NCBI GenBank assembly: GCA_963767645.1 | Contig: CAVYEW010000018.1 | Location: 124,001-188,000 of the forward strand | Direction: 5' to 3' | DNA from: DATFDN01 sp963767645 | GTDB taxonomy: Bacteria > Pseudomonadota > Alphaproteobacteria > Acetobacterales > Acetobacteraceae | DNA length: 64,000 nt | Shown here: one piece after another, positions 55,028 to 62,453 of the stretch | How positions within the stretch are numbered: position 1 is the first letter of the stretch | How the letters are laid out: each line of letters opens with the position of its first letter | Made by a program: the position numbers and the translations under genes | The notes under the pieces: model-generated | The model's database searches: none | Seen by the model: only the letters and a program-made list of their open reading frames with translations | What the model was told of the DNA's origin: nothing

Positions 55028-56190
55028 CTGCGCCCGAGCTCACCGAGACCGAGCGGGCGCGCATCCTCGCCAAATCCGCCCTGTTCGATCCGCCGCAAGC
55101 CGAGCTCGCCGACGGCAGGCGCGATTTGGTCGGCCTGTCGCGAGAGGAACTGGCCGATGAGATGGCGGCGATCGGGGAGGCGCCGTTCCGCGCCCGCCAG
55201 CTTTGGCACTGGATCTACAATCGGGGGGAGACGGATTTCGCCCGCATGTCCTCCATTGCCCGACCCTTGCAAGCGCGGCTCGCCGAACCCTTCGTGGTCG
55301 GCCGTCCGGAGGCGGCGCTGGTGCAAAACTCCGCTGACGAGACGCGCAAGTTCCTGTTCCGCTTCCGCGACGGGCAGCAGGCGGAGACGGTGTACATCCC
55401 CGATCGGCAGGAGGATCGGGGGGCCGTCTGCCTTTCCTCGCAGGTTGGCTGCACGCTGTCCTGCCGGTTCTGCCACACCGGCACCCAGCGCCTGGTGCGC
55501 AATCTTGGCGCGGCCGAGATCGTCGGGCAGTTCATGGCGGCGCGCGATGCTTATGGCGAATGGCCCAGCCCGCGCGGCGAGACGCCGCGCCTGTTGTCCA
55601 CCATCGTCCTGATGGGCATGGGCGAGCCGCTGTACAACTACGCCAACGTGGCGAAGGCGATGCGCATCGTCATGGACAATGAAGGTATCGCGTTATCGCG
55701 CCGCCGCATCACCCTCTCCACCTCCGGCGTGGTGCCAATGATGGACCGCGCCGGGGCAGAGCTTGGGGTCAATCTCGCGGTGTCGCTGCACGCGGTGCGC
55801 GACGAGCTGCGCGACGAGCTGGTGCCGTTGAATCGCAAATACCCGATTTCCGAGCTGATCGCTGCCTGCCGCCGCTATCCGGGCGCGACCAATGCGCGGC
55901 GCATCACCTTCGAATACGTGATGCTGAAAGGCGTGAACGACAGTCCGGCGGATGCGCGCGAGCTGGTCCGGCTGATCCACGGCATCCCGGCGAAGGTGAA
56001 CCTGATCCCGTTCAATCCCTGGCCCGGCAGCCAATACGAAACGAGCAGCGGCAACGCGATCGCCCGCTTCGCGCAGATCGTGATGGACGCCGGCTACGCC
56101 GCCCCGGTGCGCACACCGCGCGGGCGCGACATCCTGGCCGCGTGCGGGCAGTTGCGGACGGAGGGGGAGCGGCGACGGCCGGCGGCTTGA
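55024..56190 (+). CDS. rlmN: 23S rRNA (adenine(2503)-C(2))-methyltransferase RlmN
   Basis: 388-residue radical-SAM enzyme that methylates C2 of A2503 in 23S rRNA (and A37 in some tRNAs). The [4Fe-4S]/SAM cluster motif is Cys143-x3-Cys147-x2-Cys150 in GCTLSCRFCHTGTQ. GMGEPLYNY and the SLHAVRDELRDELVPLNRKY segment are conserved. The second catalytic Cys374 is in GRDILAACGQL near the C-terminus. The start overlaps the stop of the IalB-like gene, and its TGA overlaps the start of the GNAT gene. Length is normal for the family. Confidence 0.96.
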   Translation: MTAPELTETERARILAKSALFDPPQAELADGRRDLVGLSREELADEMAAIGEAPFRARQLWHWIYNRGETDFARMSSIARPLQARLAEPFVVGRPEAALVQNSADETRKFLFRFRDGQQAETVYIPDRQEDRGAVCLSSQVGCTLSCRFCHTGTQRLVRNLGAAEIVGQFMAARDAYGEWPSPRGETPRLLSTIVLMGMGEPLYNYANVAKAMRIVMDNEGIALSRRRITLSTSGVVPMMDRAGAELGVNLAVSLHAVRDELRDELVPLNRKYPISELIAACRRYPGATNARRITFEYVMLKGVNDSPADARELVRLIHGIPAKVNLIPFNPWPGSQYETSSGNAIARFAQIVMDAGYAAPVRTPRGRDILAACGQLRTEGERRRPAA

Positions 56191-56753
56191 TGGCGGGGCG
56201 CTTGAGCCCGAACCGATATCAGTTGCAAACCCCACGTCTCATTCTCCGCCCCTGGCGGAAGAGCGATCGTCCTCTGTTCGCAGAGCAAAACGCCGATCCG
56301 ATTGTCATGCGGTTTCTGAACGGTGTGCTCACGAGAGAGGAAAGCGACGCCTACGTTGAGCGCGCGGAAAGGCATTTGGCGGAGACGGGCTTCTGCAAGT
56401 GGGCTGTCGAAGCTCCGGGTGTCGCGCCCTTCATCGGCGCTGTTGGACTCATGCATGTCACGTTTGCGGCTTCGTTTACGCCAGCGGTCGAGGTCGCGTG
56501 GCGTCTCCGTCGCCGATATTGGGGGCACGGGTATGCGACCGAAGCGGCTCAAGCGGCTATCGAAGATGGGTTCACGCGCGTTGGCTTGAAGGAGATTGTC
56601 GCGCTGACGGCCTTGGGCAACAAAGCGTCCATGCGGGTCATGGAGCGGTTAGGTATGATGCGAACGATTGAGTTTGATCATCCGAGTCTTCCGGAAGGCA
56701 GCCCTCTGCGCCGGCACATATTGTATCGGTTGTCGCGAGCGGAGATCGGCTAG
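56190..56753 (+). CDS. GNAT family N-acetyltransferase (RimJ/RimL type)
   Basis: 187 residues. N-terminal QLQTPRLILRPWRKSDRPLFAEQN is typical of RimJ-like acetyltransferases. RRRYWGHGYATEAAQAAIEDGF contains the acetyl-CoA-binding R/Q-x-x-G-x-G/A loop, and NKASMRVMERLGM the following helix. It would acetylate a protein N-terminus or a small amine. Its ATG overlaps the rlmN stop (TGATG). Base composition is slightly less GC-rich than rlmN, which may mean a separate history. Confidence 0.88.
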   Translation: MAGRLSPNRYQLQTPRLILRPWRKSDRPLFAEQNADPIVMRFLNGVLTREESDAYVERAERHLAETGFCKWAVEAPGVAPFIGAVGLMHVTFAASFTPAVEVAWRLRRRYWGHGYATEAAQAAIEDGFTRVGLKEIVALTALGNKASMRVMERLGMMRTIEFDHPSLPEGSPLRRHILYRLSRAEIG

Positions 56754-56812
56754 GTCCTGCGCTCAACGGCTTTCCCTATTGCACCGGTCTCCTTACTCCT
56801 TACTTTCGGTGC

Positions 56813-57037
56813 ATGCTCGCAAAGCTCACCTCGAAAAACCAGCTCACTCTACCCCGTCAAGCTGTCCAGGCGGCGGGCAACCCGTCCCATTTCGAAGTGG
56901 AGATCGACGGCGACCGTCTGGTGCTGACCCCGGTTCGGCCCGGAGCGGCGGGCTCGGTCCGTCGCAAGCTTGAGGCACTGGGGCTTACGCCCGACGACGT
57001 GGCCGAGGCGGTCGCATGGGCACGGAAGGGCCGCTGA
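56813..57037 (+). CDS. AbrB/MazE-type antitoxin
   Basis: 74 residues. N-terminal swapped-hairpin AbrB domain LAKLTSKNQLTLPRQAVQAAG and IDGDRLVLTPV, then a short helical tail (LEALGLTPDDVAEAVAWARKG) that would bind the toxin. A PIN-domain gene starts six bases after its stop, the usual layout of a type II toxin-antitoxin pair. The antitoxin would also repress the operon. No good Shine-Dalgarno lies before the ATG. Confidence 0.83.
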   Translation: MLAKLTSKNQLTLPRQAVQAAGNPSHFEVEIDGDRLVLTPVRPGAAGSVRRKLEALGLTPDDVAEAVAWARKGR

Positions 57038-57043
57038 GGAGCA

Positions 57044-57462
57044 TTGACCGCCTTGCGGGCGGTGTTCGATACCAACGTGGTCGTTTCCGCCCTGGTGTTC
57101 GGCCGGCGTCTGGCTTGGCTTCGGCGGGCATGGGCAGTGGAATCGCGATCCCGGTTGTCTGCCGGGATACCACGGACGAGTTGTTGCGTGTGCTGGGTTA
57201 TCCCAAGTTCCGCCTGAGCGCGACCGAACGCCGCATTCTTCTTGAGGACTACCTGCCCTTTGCAGAGGTCGCATCAGCGACCGGCGTTGCGGCGGTGCTT
57301 CCAATGAACATCCGCGACCGCGATGACGCAGCGTTCCTGCGATTGGCACTGGCCACTCGGGTGCCGCTGGTCAGCGGCGACGCCGATCTTACCGTACTCC
57401 GCGATCTGGCTCCGATCCCGATTTGGTCGGTCGCCGAACTACAACACCGCCTTTCCGAATAG
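57044..57462 (+). pseudogene. PIN domain toxin, frameshifted
   Basis: PIN-domain ribonuclease of about 139 residues if repaired. It starts at TTG 57044, with GAGG four bases upstream, reading TALRAVFDTNVVVSALVFG with the first catalytic Asp (FDTN). Near 57130 the frame changes: W-A-x-GIAIPVVCRDTTDELLRVL and LPLVSGDADL-type segments (VPLVSGDADLTVL, second acidic cluster) follow in another frame to 57462. Loss of one base inside GCAGT near 57130 explains it. If the mutation is real, the toxin is dead and the antitoxin is orphaned. The stop lies one base from the convergent ThDP gene. Confidence 0.78.
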
Positions 57463-57463
57463 G

Positions 57464-59116
57464 CTACGGCAACGCCGGCCGCCACGCATTGTCCAGCCCA
57501 CGCACGCGCGGCAGCAGGATCATGTCCCACGGGCTCGGCATAGCCCCGACCGGCACATGCACGAGCGCTGGCCGCTCGCGGGCGAAGGCCTCGCGCAGGC
57601 ACGCCTCCAACTCCTCGGGCGTGGCCGCTCGATAGGCTCCCGCGCCGAAGCTGCGGGCGAAGGCGACGAAATCCGGGTTGGCGAGGTCGCAGGCGATCAG
57701 CCGGTTGCCGTATTGCCTCTCCTGGATGCGGCGCACATTGCCGAACGCGCCGTCGTCAAACACCACCGCGACCACCGGTAGATTGTGGCGCACCGCAGTC
57801 GCGAGTTCCTGCGCCTGGTACATGAACCCGCCGTCGCCGGCGACGCACACCACCTTGCGTCCGGGCAGCGCCGCCTGCGCGCCGAGGGCCGCGCCATAGG
57901 CCCAGCCGAGATTGTCCTGATAGCCGGGCGAGAGATAGAGGCGCGGGGCGGAGACCGGCCAGGCCAGGCGGCTTACGAAGCCGACCTGGGTCACGTCCTC
58001 CACAAAGATTCCGTCCTCGGGCAGCGCGGCACGGATGGCGCGCAGGAAGCCCATCTGCGGCTCCAGCCGCGCCAGCTTGGCCTCGAACTCGGCGCGGATA
58101 GAGGCCCGCACGCCACCCCAGCCGGCGGGCCTCCGCCCTCGCGCGTCCAGGGCATCGCCGAGTGCCGAAAGTGCCTCGGCGGCATCGGCGAGGACGGCGC
58201 AGGCCGGGCGGCGAAACCGGTCGGGCTCGGCGGGGTCGATGTCGATGCGCACGACCGGCAAGCTCCGATCGATGCCCCACACGCTCTGCTGCCAGTAAAG
58301 CCGCGTGCCGACGGCCAGGACCACGTCGGCCTCGCGCCAGAAGCGGTGCCCCTCGGTGAACGACACCGCCAGCGGATGCGCGGTGGGGATGACGCCGCGC
58401 CCGCGCCGGAAGGTGGAGACCGGGGCGCCGAGCTGCTCAGCGACGCGCAGCAACTCCGTCCCGGCATCAAGCGCGCCCGCGCCGGCCACGATCAACGGCC
58501 GCTCGGCTTTGGCCAGCATCTCGGCCGCGGCGGCGACCGCCGCGGCATCGAGCGGCGGCGTGTCGCGCTTCAGCGGCGCGGGGACCTCCGCCGGGCCCGC
58601 CATCGCCCAGGTATCGATCGCGCATTCCAGTGCCACCGGGCCAGGGCGGCCGGAGATCGCGGCGCGCACCGCCTCGGCCACGCGCGCGCCGGCCTCGTAG
58701 GGTGCGCGGATGCGGGCGGCGTGCTTGGTCAGGTGGCCCAGCAGGCCGAGCTGGTCGTGGATCTCGTGCAGATGCCCGTGGCCCTGATCGATGGCGAAGC
58801 TCGGGATCTGCCCGGCCAGGGCCAGCACCGGGGCGCCCATGCCGAGGGCGGTCAGCAGCGCCGCGGCGGTGTTCAGCAGCCCAGGGCCGGGGACCACGGA
58901 GAAGGCCTGCGGGCGCCCAGTCACCAGGGCCGCGCCGAGGGCCATGTAGGCCGCCGTCTGCTCGTGGCGGGCATGGATCACCCGCAGCCCAGCGGCCCCG
59001 TGCGCCGCGTCGAACAGCGGGTCGTTATGGACCCCCGGCAGCGAATACAGCGTGTCGATCCCATGCCGAAGCAGGCTTGCGATCGTCGCCGCGGCGGTCG
59101 TGCTCCGGTCCACCAC
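57464..59116 (-). CDS. Thiamine-diphosphate-dependent enzyme (acetolactate synthase/benzoylformate decarboxylase-like)
   Basis: 550 residues with the Pyr, middle and PP domains of ThDP enzymes. The N-terminal domain has DTLYSLPGVHNDPLFDAAH and the activating Glu in HARHEQTAAYMALG. The PP domain has CVAGDGGFMYQAQELATAVRHN ending FDDGAFGNV. The PP motif starts GDG as expected. It resembles catabolic acetolactate synthase-like or sulfoacetaldehyde/oxalyl-type proteins, but substrate is unclear. It is the second ThDP enzyme of this general type in the window (see 40360). GTG start, eight bases after the glucosidase stop, so probably co-transcribed with it. Confidence 0.87.
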   Translation of the reverse strand: MVDRSTTAAATIASLLRHGIDTLYSLPGVHNDPLFDAAHGAAGLRVIHARHEQTAAYMALGAALVTGRPQAFSVVPGPGLLNTAAALLTALGMGAPVLALAGQIPSFAIDQGHGHLHEIHDQLGLLGHLTKHAARIRAPYEAGARVAEAVRAAISGRPGPVALECAIDTWAMAGPAEVPAPLKRDTPPLDAAAVAAAAEMLAKAERPLIVAGAGALDAGTELLRVAEQLGAPVSTFRRGRGVIPTAHPLAVSFTEGHRFWREADVVLAVGTRLYWQQSVWGIDRSLPVVRIDIDPAEPDRFRRPACAVLADAAEALSALGDALDARGRRPAGWGGVRASIRAEFEAKLARLEPQMGFLRAIRAALPEDGIFVEDVTQVGFVSRLAWPVSAPRLYLSPGYQDNLGWAYGAALGAQAALPGRKVVCVAGDGGFMYQAQELATAVRHNLPVVAVVFDDGAFGNVRRIQERQYGNRLIACDLANPDFVAFARSFGAGAYRAATPEELEACLREAFARERPALVHVPVGAMPSPWDMILLPRVRGLDNAWRPALP

Positions 59117-59124
59117 GCCGCACT

Positions 59125-61299
59125 CTAGGAGGTCGGCCCGGCGCGCATCAGCCGTGCCGCCTCGACCAGGCTGCGGCGCTCAACCAGCTCAGCGTTGCCG
59201 CGCGTCACCTCGAAGCCGGTGGTGTCGCCCTCGCGGGCGAAGCGGAGATCCAGGACGTGATGGCCTAGGCGGACGTCGATCAGCTGGATCTCCGGCAGCC
59301 AGTCGGGCAGCCATGGATCGACGTACAGACGGTCGTTGGGCGCGTCCGGCTGGATGCCGAGCAGCGCCTGCACCAGCATGAAGGCCGAGCCGGCGGCCCA
59401 GGCCTGCGGCACGTTGGCGCCCAGGTACTGCACCGGGAAGCCGCCGTCCTCGCGCTGCACGCCGGCATAGAGTTCCGGCACCTGGCTGAGCTGGAAGTGG
59501 CTGGAGGCGATGGTGATGTCGCGGGCGAGCTCGGCCGCCTCGACATGGAAGCCGTAGCGCTTGAACCCCTCGGCGATGATGCCGTTGTCATGCGGCCACA
59601 CCGAGCCGTTCTGGTAGGAGTACGGGTTGAATGCCGGATGGGCCGAGGAGAGGGTGCGCAATCCCCAGCCGGTGCTCATGTCGGGCTCCATCAGTCGGCG
59701 CACCACCCGCTCGGCCCGGTCCGGCGGCACGATGCCCGAGAACAGGCAATGGCCGGGATTAGAGGCGACGCTGAGCACTCGCTGCTTCTTGCCGTCCAGC
59801 AGGTAGGCGTAGAAGCCGCTCTTCTCGTCCCAGAACGCCTCGTTGAAGCGCTCGAACAGGCGCTGCGCCTTGGCCCGCAGCGTGGCAGCGCGATCCGGCC
59901 TGCCGAGGCACTCGAAGATCTCGGCCATGCGCAACCAAGCATCGTAAACATAACCTTGCAACTCAACCAATGCCTTCGGACCCTTGACCGGGGTGCCGTC
60001 AAGATAGCGCACGGCGTCGCCCGCATCCTTCCAGGCTAGGTTCTCATACCCGGCCGGGGAGCGCGTCTGATACTCCTGGAACCCGTCGCGGTCGCGGTCG
60101 CCCCAGTTGTCGATCCAGTCGAGGCAGCCCTCGGCGTGTCCGAGATGGCGCTCCAGCAGCGCACGGTCCCCCGTTGCCCGCCACGCGGCGTGCAGGGTGA
60201 TGAGATAGAGCGGCGTCGCATCGGCGGTCCCGTAATAGGGCGTGTGCGGGATCAGCTTGAAATGGGCAAGCTCGCCGTAGCGCAGCTCGTGCAGGATCTT
60301 GCCCGGCTCGGCGTCGCGGTAGTCGTCGCGCTCCGTCGCCTGCCAGCGGCCGAGCACGTCCAGGGCGCCGCGGGCGAACTCCGGATAGACCAGGATGGTC
60401 TGCAAGGAGACGATCAGGCTGTCGCGCCCGAACGGGGCGACGAACCACGGCAGGCCGGCGGCCGGGACGAACACCATGTGATCGGTGCCCGCCAGCGGCA
60501 GGCGCAGCGCGGCCATGTCGTCCACCGCCTGGTTGTAGAAGTCCTGGAAATGCGTGCAAGGCGTGCGGATTTTTAGCACCCGCCGGCGCCATTCCCGCCG
60601 CTCCTCGGCCTGATGGGAGTGTTCGGAGCGGCTGGGACAGTCGTGCGGCGGATGGAACTGCCGGTCCCCGTCCTGGAGGTTATACAACAAGCAGGTGTGC
60701 CAGGTGCATCCAGGCTCGATCTCCACCCCGAAACTCAGCCGTCCGTTCGCATAGACCGGAGCCGATCCGCTGTCTTTCGCGGTGACGCTGATCGCCCGCA
60801 GGAAATCGCGGTTGCGGTATGTTGTGGTGAGCCGCGCATGCGCGCCGGACCATTCGGTAGTGATGCGGCCGCGACGGACGATGGTGCCTTGCTTGACTTC
60901 GAAGATGTCGGCGAAGTCGGAGCGCATCGTGATCTCGAGATTGAAGCGCACCGGGCGGAGCCCGAAATTCGTGATATCGATGTCCTCATGCATGCCGCCG
61001 GCGATCATGCGGCTGTTGACCAGGGACAGGCTGTGCTCGGCGATCGGGCCGTCCTCGGTCATGAAGCGCCGGTTGGTCAGGAAGATGCGCGCGCAGTCAT
61101 GGGTGAGCGGACCGCCGTTCAGCAAATCCCAATCCTCGCCGTTGGCCTGGATGCCCCAGACGCTGAGCACGCGCGTGTCGTAGAAGAAAAGGCCCCGATC
61201 GGTCGGAAACGTGACTTGTCCGTCTGGCTGGGTGACGAGGACCGACTGGCCCTGGTGGATAGTGATCTGCGGCGGGCCGACCTGGACCTTGAAGGCCAT
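59125..61299 (-). CDS. Amylo-alpha-1,6-glucosidase (glycogen debranching type)
   Basis: 724 residues. The N-terminal GDE_N-type domain begins FKVQVGPPQITIHQGQSVLV and DRGLFFYDTRVLS. An (alpha/alpha)6 barrel catalytic domain follows, with VAPFGRDSLIVSLQTILVYP, NLAWKDAGDAVRYLDG, and YQNGSVWPHDNGIIAEGFKR near residue 575. Family members remove alpha-1,6 branches or act on related glycans. GGGAG precedes the ATG at 61299; an earlier in-frame ATG at 61317 is less likely. It lies upstream of a ThDP gene and divergent from an exopolysaccharide locus. Confidence 0.9.
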   Translation of the reverse strand: MAFKVQVGPPQITIHQGQSVLVTQPDGQVTFPTDRGLFFYDTRVLSVWGIQANGEDWDLLNGGPLTHDCARIFLTNRRFMTEDGPIAEHSLSLVNSRMIAGGMHEDIDITNFGLRPVRFNLEITMRSDFADIFEVKQGTIVRRGRITTEWSGAHARLTTTYRNRDFLRAISVTAKDSGSAPVYANGRLSFGVEIEPGCTWHTCLLYNLQDGDRQFHPPHDCPSRSEHSHQAEERREWRRRVLKIRTPCTHFQDFYNQAVDDMAALRLPLAGTDHMVFVPAAGLPWFVAPFGRDSLIVSLQTILVYPEFARGALDVLGRWQATERDDYRDAEPGKILHELRYGELAHFKLIPHTPYYGTADATPLYLITLHAAWRATGDRALLERHLGHAEGCLDWIDNWGDRDRDGFQEYQTRSPAGYENLAWKDAGDAVRYLDGTPVKGPKALVELQGYVYDAWLRMAEIFECLGRPDRAATLRAKAQRLFERFNEAFWDEKSGFYAYLLDGKKQRVLSVASNPGHCLFSGIVPPDRAERVVRRLMEPDMSTGWGLRTLSSAHPAFNPYSYQNGSVWPHDNGIIAEGFKRYGFHVEAAELARDITIASSHFQLSQVPELYAGVQREDGGFPVQYLGANVPQAWAAGSAFMLVQALLGIQPDAPNDRLYVDPWLPDWLPEIQLIDVRLGHHVLDLRFAREGDTTGFEVTRGNAELVERRSLVEAARLMRAGPTS

Positions 61300-61570
61300 G
61301 CAGCTTCTCCCTGACACGAGCGACGGAACGGATACCGCCTAGTCGCGGCCGAAGTCGAGCCCGACATCACGAATGCGACACAATGAGCCCGGGGCCGCCG
61401 CCGCGGCGCGGCCGTGCGTTGCAATCGCGGATTGGCGCGGTCCTGCAATCTCCGTCCAAAGGTTAAGGAGTGGCTCGGCGGCGGGCGGTGTTGACGGGCT
61501 TTTGTCTGCCCGATGACGCCGCGATGCGGTAAAACGGGATGAAGAGTTAACGATCGGTTATAGCGCGAGG
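61300..61570. other. 271-bp divergent gap before the exopolysaccharide locus
   Basis: Separates the glucosidase (leftward) from the glycosyltransferase (rightward). No gene or strong repeat was seen. It presumably holds both promoters. A TAACGATCGGTTA near-palindrome around 61548-61560 lies just upstream of the glycosyltransferase start and could be a regulator site, but the evidence is weak. Confidence 0.4.
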
Positions 61571-62350
61571 GTGATCCTGGTGTTAGGTACATTCAGCCAG
61601 ACCACGACCGTCGGCATCCGGGTTGACGTCGTCGATGCGCTGGACCCGGTTGAAGTCGCCGTCGAGCACGCGCTGCAGGGGCAACGTCCGTGGCTGATGA
61701 CGTTCGTCAATCCAGGGTCTACGATCATCGCACGTCAGCATCCCGACTACGCCGACATGCTGCGGGAGTTCGATGTAGTGGTGCCGGACGGGATCGGCAT
61801 GTCCCTGGCGATCCGCTTGCTGCACCGCCGCCACGCGGCCCGGATCAGCTTCGATACGACCTCGCTGGCGCCGGTCGTGTTCCGGCTGGCGGCGGGGCGC
61901 TCGGCGCGGATCGTGCTGGCGGGCGGACGGCCGGGGGTCGCCGATCGGGCGCGCACCCAGCTCGAGCGGGAGTTCCCCGGCATCAACGTGGTCGGCACCT
62001 TCGACGGCTATGCCGACCGGACGGCGACCATCGAGACCATCCGCGCGCTCGCTCCCGACATCATCGTCTGCGGCATGGGCAGCATCGTCCAGGAGAATTT
62101 CCTGTTGCAGCTCGTCGAAGGTGGATGGAGGGGGGTAGGCTTCACCTGCGGCGGCTATCTCGACCAGTTGGTCGGCGGCATCAACTATTACCCGAAGCTG
62201 GTGGACAAGTTGAATTTGCGCTGGGCCTATCGCCTATGCCGGGAGCCGCGGCGGCTGTGGCGGCGCTATCTGGTCGACTATCCGGCGTTCGGCCTTGCCC
62301 TGTGCCGAGACTTGGGGGCGGCGGGGGTCCACGCACTCACCCAACGGTGA
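61571..62350 (+). CDS. WecG/TagA/CpsF family glycosyltransferase
   Basis: 259 residues of the WecG/TagA/CpsF family (GT26). N-terminal segment LMTFVNPGSTIIARQHPDYA is followed by DVVVPDGIGMSLAIRLL, carrying the conserved Asp. The middle GRSARIVLAGGRPGVADRA and CGMGSIVQENFLLQ segments are also typical. It transfers a sugar such as N-acetylmannosaminuronic acid or a related residue to a lipid-linked intermediate in cell-surface polysaccharide synthesis. The GTG at 61571 lacks a well-spaced Shine-Dalgarno; a GTG at 61580 has GAGG nine bases before it and may be the real start. The Wzz-like gene follows. Confidence 0.88.
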   Translation: MILVLGTFSQTTTVGIRVDVVDALDPVEVAVEHALQGQRPWLMTFVNPGSTIIARQHPDYADMLREFDVVVPDGIGMSLAIRLLHRRHAARISFDTTSLAPVVFRLAAGRSARIVLAGGRPGVADRARTQLEREFPGINVVGTFDGYADRTATIETIRALAPDIIVCGMGSIVQENFLLQLVEGGWRGVGFTCGGYLDQLVGGINYYPKLVDKLNLRWAYRLCREPRRLWRRYLVDYPAFGLALCRDLGAAGVHALTQR

Positions 62351-62453
62351 GGTTTGAGATTTCGGCGGAATGTGTTATCGTTAGGGTAACGGCCCGGTAA
62401 CGACCGAACGCGGGCGCCTTGCGCGTGTTGAACCGAAGTGGATCGTAGTCGAA

